A stretch of DNA of 64,000 nucleotides from a virus. Shown here piece by piece: positions 62,941 through 64,000 of the stretch. Made by a program: the position numbers and the translations under genes. Positions within the stretch are counted from its first letter, which is position 1. Each line of letters starts with the position of its first letter. Below the pieces are notes generated by a model that saw only the letters and a list, made by a program, of their open reading frames with translations, was not told the DNA's origin and made no database searches. The stretch spans positions 62,001 through 126,000 of IMG/VR virus record IMGVR_UViG_3300048919_000048. One strand, 5' to 3'.

Positions 62941-64000
62941 TTGGCTAATGTAACTTTCACTGTTGAACAGGTTATGGCTCTGATGAAGGGTGGGTTGTCC
63001 CAACGCGAGGTGGCCCGTCAACTGGGCAAGGAATCTCAAGAGTCAACTGTACGCAACATGCTGAAGCGTGAACTGGAAGCACGTAATCTGGACTCTGTCC
63101 AAGAACTGATTGACAGCATCCCAACCCCGGACGAGTATGCTGACTTTATGCAGCAAGAGGTTAGCTCCGGAAAAACCGTAGCCGAGATCCAAAAGAGCTT
63201 CATCGATCATGTACGTGATAGCAACCCCGGCGCGAAGGTGTTCTTGGGCGACGTGGAAACATCCCCAAGCATCGCGTATTCCTTTGGTCGCTTCAAGCAA
63301 TTCATTGCTCCGAAACAGGTGATCATGGAACCGTACATGCTGACGTTTGCCGGAAAGTGGCTGCACAACCCGTCGATCTTCAGCCGCAAGCTGACTGACT
63401 ATCCGGAAGAGTTTAGCCGGGATCACCAGTCTGACCGAAAACTGATCGAAGACCTCTGGAAAGTGTTGGACGAGTGTGATATCTTCATCGCACACAATGC
63501 CCGCTTTGACCGTGGTTGGGCCAACCAGCGTTTCGCATACTACGGTATGCAGCCGCCAAGCCCATATATCACGATCGACACCCTTGCGGCGCTGAAGGAG
63601 GCGTTCTCTCTTCCTTCAAACGCACTGGAAGCAGCGTGTAACTACTTCGAGCTTGACAGCCGTAAGCTGTCTCACGAAGGTTTCGGACTGTGGCGTCGTT
63701 GTGTGGAAGGCGATCCTACCGCATTCGACGAGATGGAGGAGTACAACATCGGGGACATCCCGACGCTGGAAGAGTTGTACCTGACTGTTCGTCCGTACAT
63801 GCGTAAGCACCCGAACATCGCCCTGTTCCATCCGGATCAGTCAGTGATGCGCTGTGTGCGCTGTGGCTCCGACGACCTGGTGGAAGAGAAAGGCAAGTCT
63901 GCCCACACCTTCCTGTCCAAGTTCAAGGTGTACCGTTGTCAGGAGTGCGGATCTTGCGCTCGTGACCGTCAGAACGTTCGTGAGAAGGCAGCGATGAAGA
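62941..64000 (+). CDS. DnaQ-like 3'-5' exonuclease with HTH (partial)
   Basis: A frame from TTG 62941 (GGGAG 7 bases upstream) that stays open to the window end, giving 353 residues so far. A helix-turn-helix lies at about residues 15-40 (GGLSQREVARQLGKE). The exonuclease motifs are FLGDVETSPSIAYSFG near 100-115 (Asp, Glu), CDIFIAHNARFDRGWANQRF near 179-198, and YNIGDIPTLEELY near 268-280. Zinc-ribbon pairs CVRC and CQEC lie near 304-340. It may be a repair, proofreading or primase-linked nuclease. Confidence 0.75.
   Translation, partial: MANVTFTVEQVMALMKGGLSQREVARQLGKESQESTVRNMLKRELEARNLDSVQELIDSIPTPDEYADFMQQEVSSGKTVAEIQKSFIDHVRDSNPGAKVFLGDVETSPSIAYSFGRFKQFIAPKQVIMEPYMLTFAGKWLHNPSIFSRKLTDYPEEFSRDHQSDRKLIEDLWKVLDECDIFIAHNARFDRGWANQRFAYYGMQPPSPYITIDTLAALKEAFSLPSNALEAACNYFELDSRKLSHEGFGLWRRCVEGDPTAFDEMEEYNIGDIPTLEELYLTVRPYMRKHPNIALFHPDQSVMRCVRCGSDDLVEEKGKSAHTFLSKFKVYRCQECGSCARDRQNVREKAAMK

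Noticed and set aside
1-64000. Integrated prophage or temperate phage
   Set aside because: No integrase, repressor/Cro pair, attachment site or flanking bacterial gene was seen in this window.

Overview
This window is part of the genome of a lytic, contractile-tailed phage (myovirus morphotype) of a Gram-negative host. Evidence: a tail sheath, tube, tape measure and baseplate set; a complete head module (large terminase, portal, protease, scaffold-like protein, decoration protein, capsid); lysis genes of the two-component spanin type, which need an outer membrane; and a lipoprotein signal. The block of 20 recognisable tRNAs and the paired NAD-salvage genes (NadV plus PRPP-synthetase family) recall Felix O1-like and PAK_P1-like phages, but that is from memory and not a database match. 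No integrase, repressor or CRISPR array was seen.

Layout. (1) 1-7.7 kb, plus strand: short accessory genes, many membrane-bound or coiled-coil, then an SSB-like protein ending in the DFDDDIPF motif and an HNH-type gene. A bidirectional terminator at 7730-7753 closes this block. (2) 7.75-39.8 kb, minus strand: the late virion block. In transcription order it runs from large terminase, portal, XkdF-type protease, scaffold-like protein, decoration protein and capsid, through a giant collagen-like fibre and head-fibre genes, neck, sheath, tube, a frameshifted tail chaperone pair, tape measure and baseplate, to tail fibres, small membrane proteins and an RCC1-type propeller fibre tip. (3) 39.9-44.3 kb, minus: spanins, a tRNA array with several non-tRNA structured segments, a lectin-like gene and a small-terminase candidate. 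(4) 44.5-49.3 kb, minus: small genes, the NadV/Prs pair and a winged-helix protein. (5) 49.33-49.69 kb: a very AT-rich divergent region with repeats. (6) 49.7-64 kb, plus: densely overlapping early/middle genes, including DNA ligase, MazG-like, zinc-ribbon, DsbA-like, ribbon-helix-helix, NADAR, HNH, FEN-type exonuclease, RuvC-like, endonuclease VII-like and WYL-like genes and a DnaQ-like exonuclease that runs off the end.

How it fits together. The right-hand genes look like replication, repair and host take-over functions read away from the AT-rich region. The minus-strand genes build and release the virion. Many late genes are separated by a terminator followed at once by a sigma70-like promoter. 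The most notable biology is NAD/ADP-ribose centred: a two-gene route that could rebuild NAD+ after host defence depletes it, and a NADAR-family protein that may reverse ADP-ribosylation. The second is the tRNA array, which carries structured RNAs that are not ordinary tRNAs. Functions assigned by family are inferences from sequence read by eye; no search was run.
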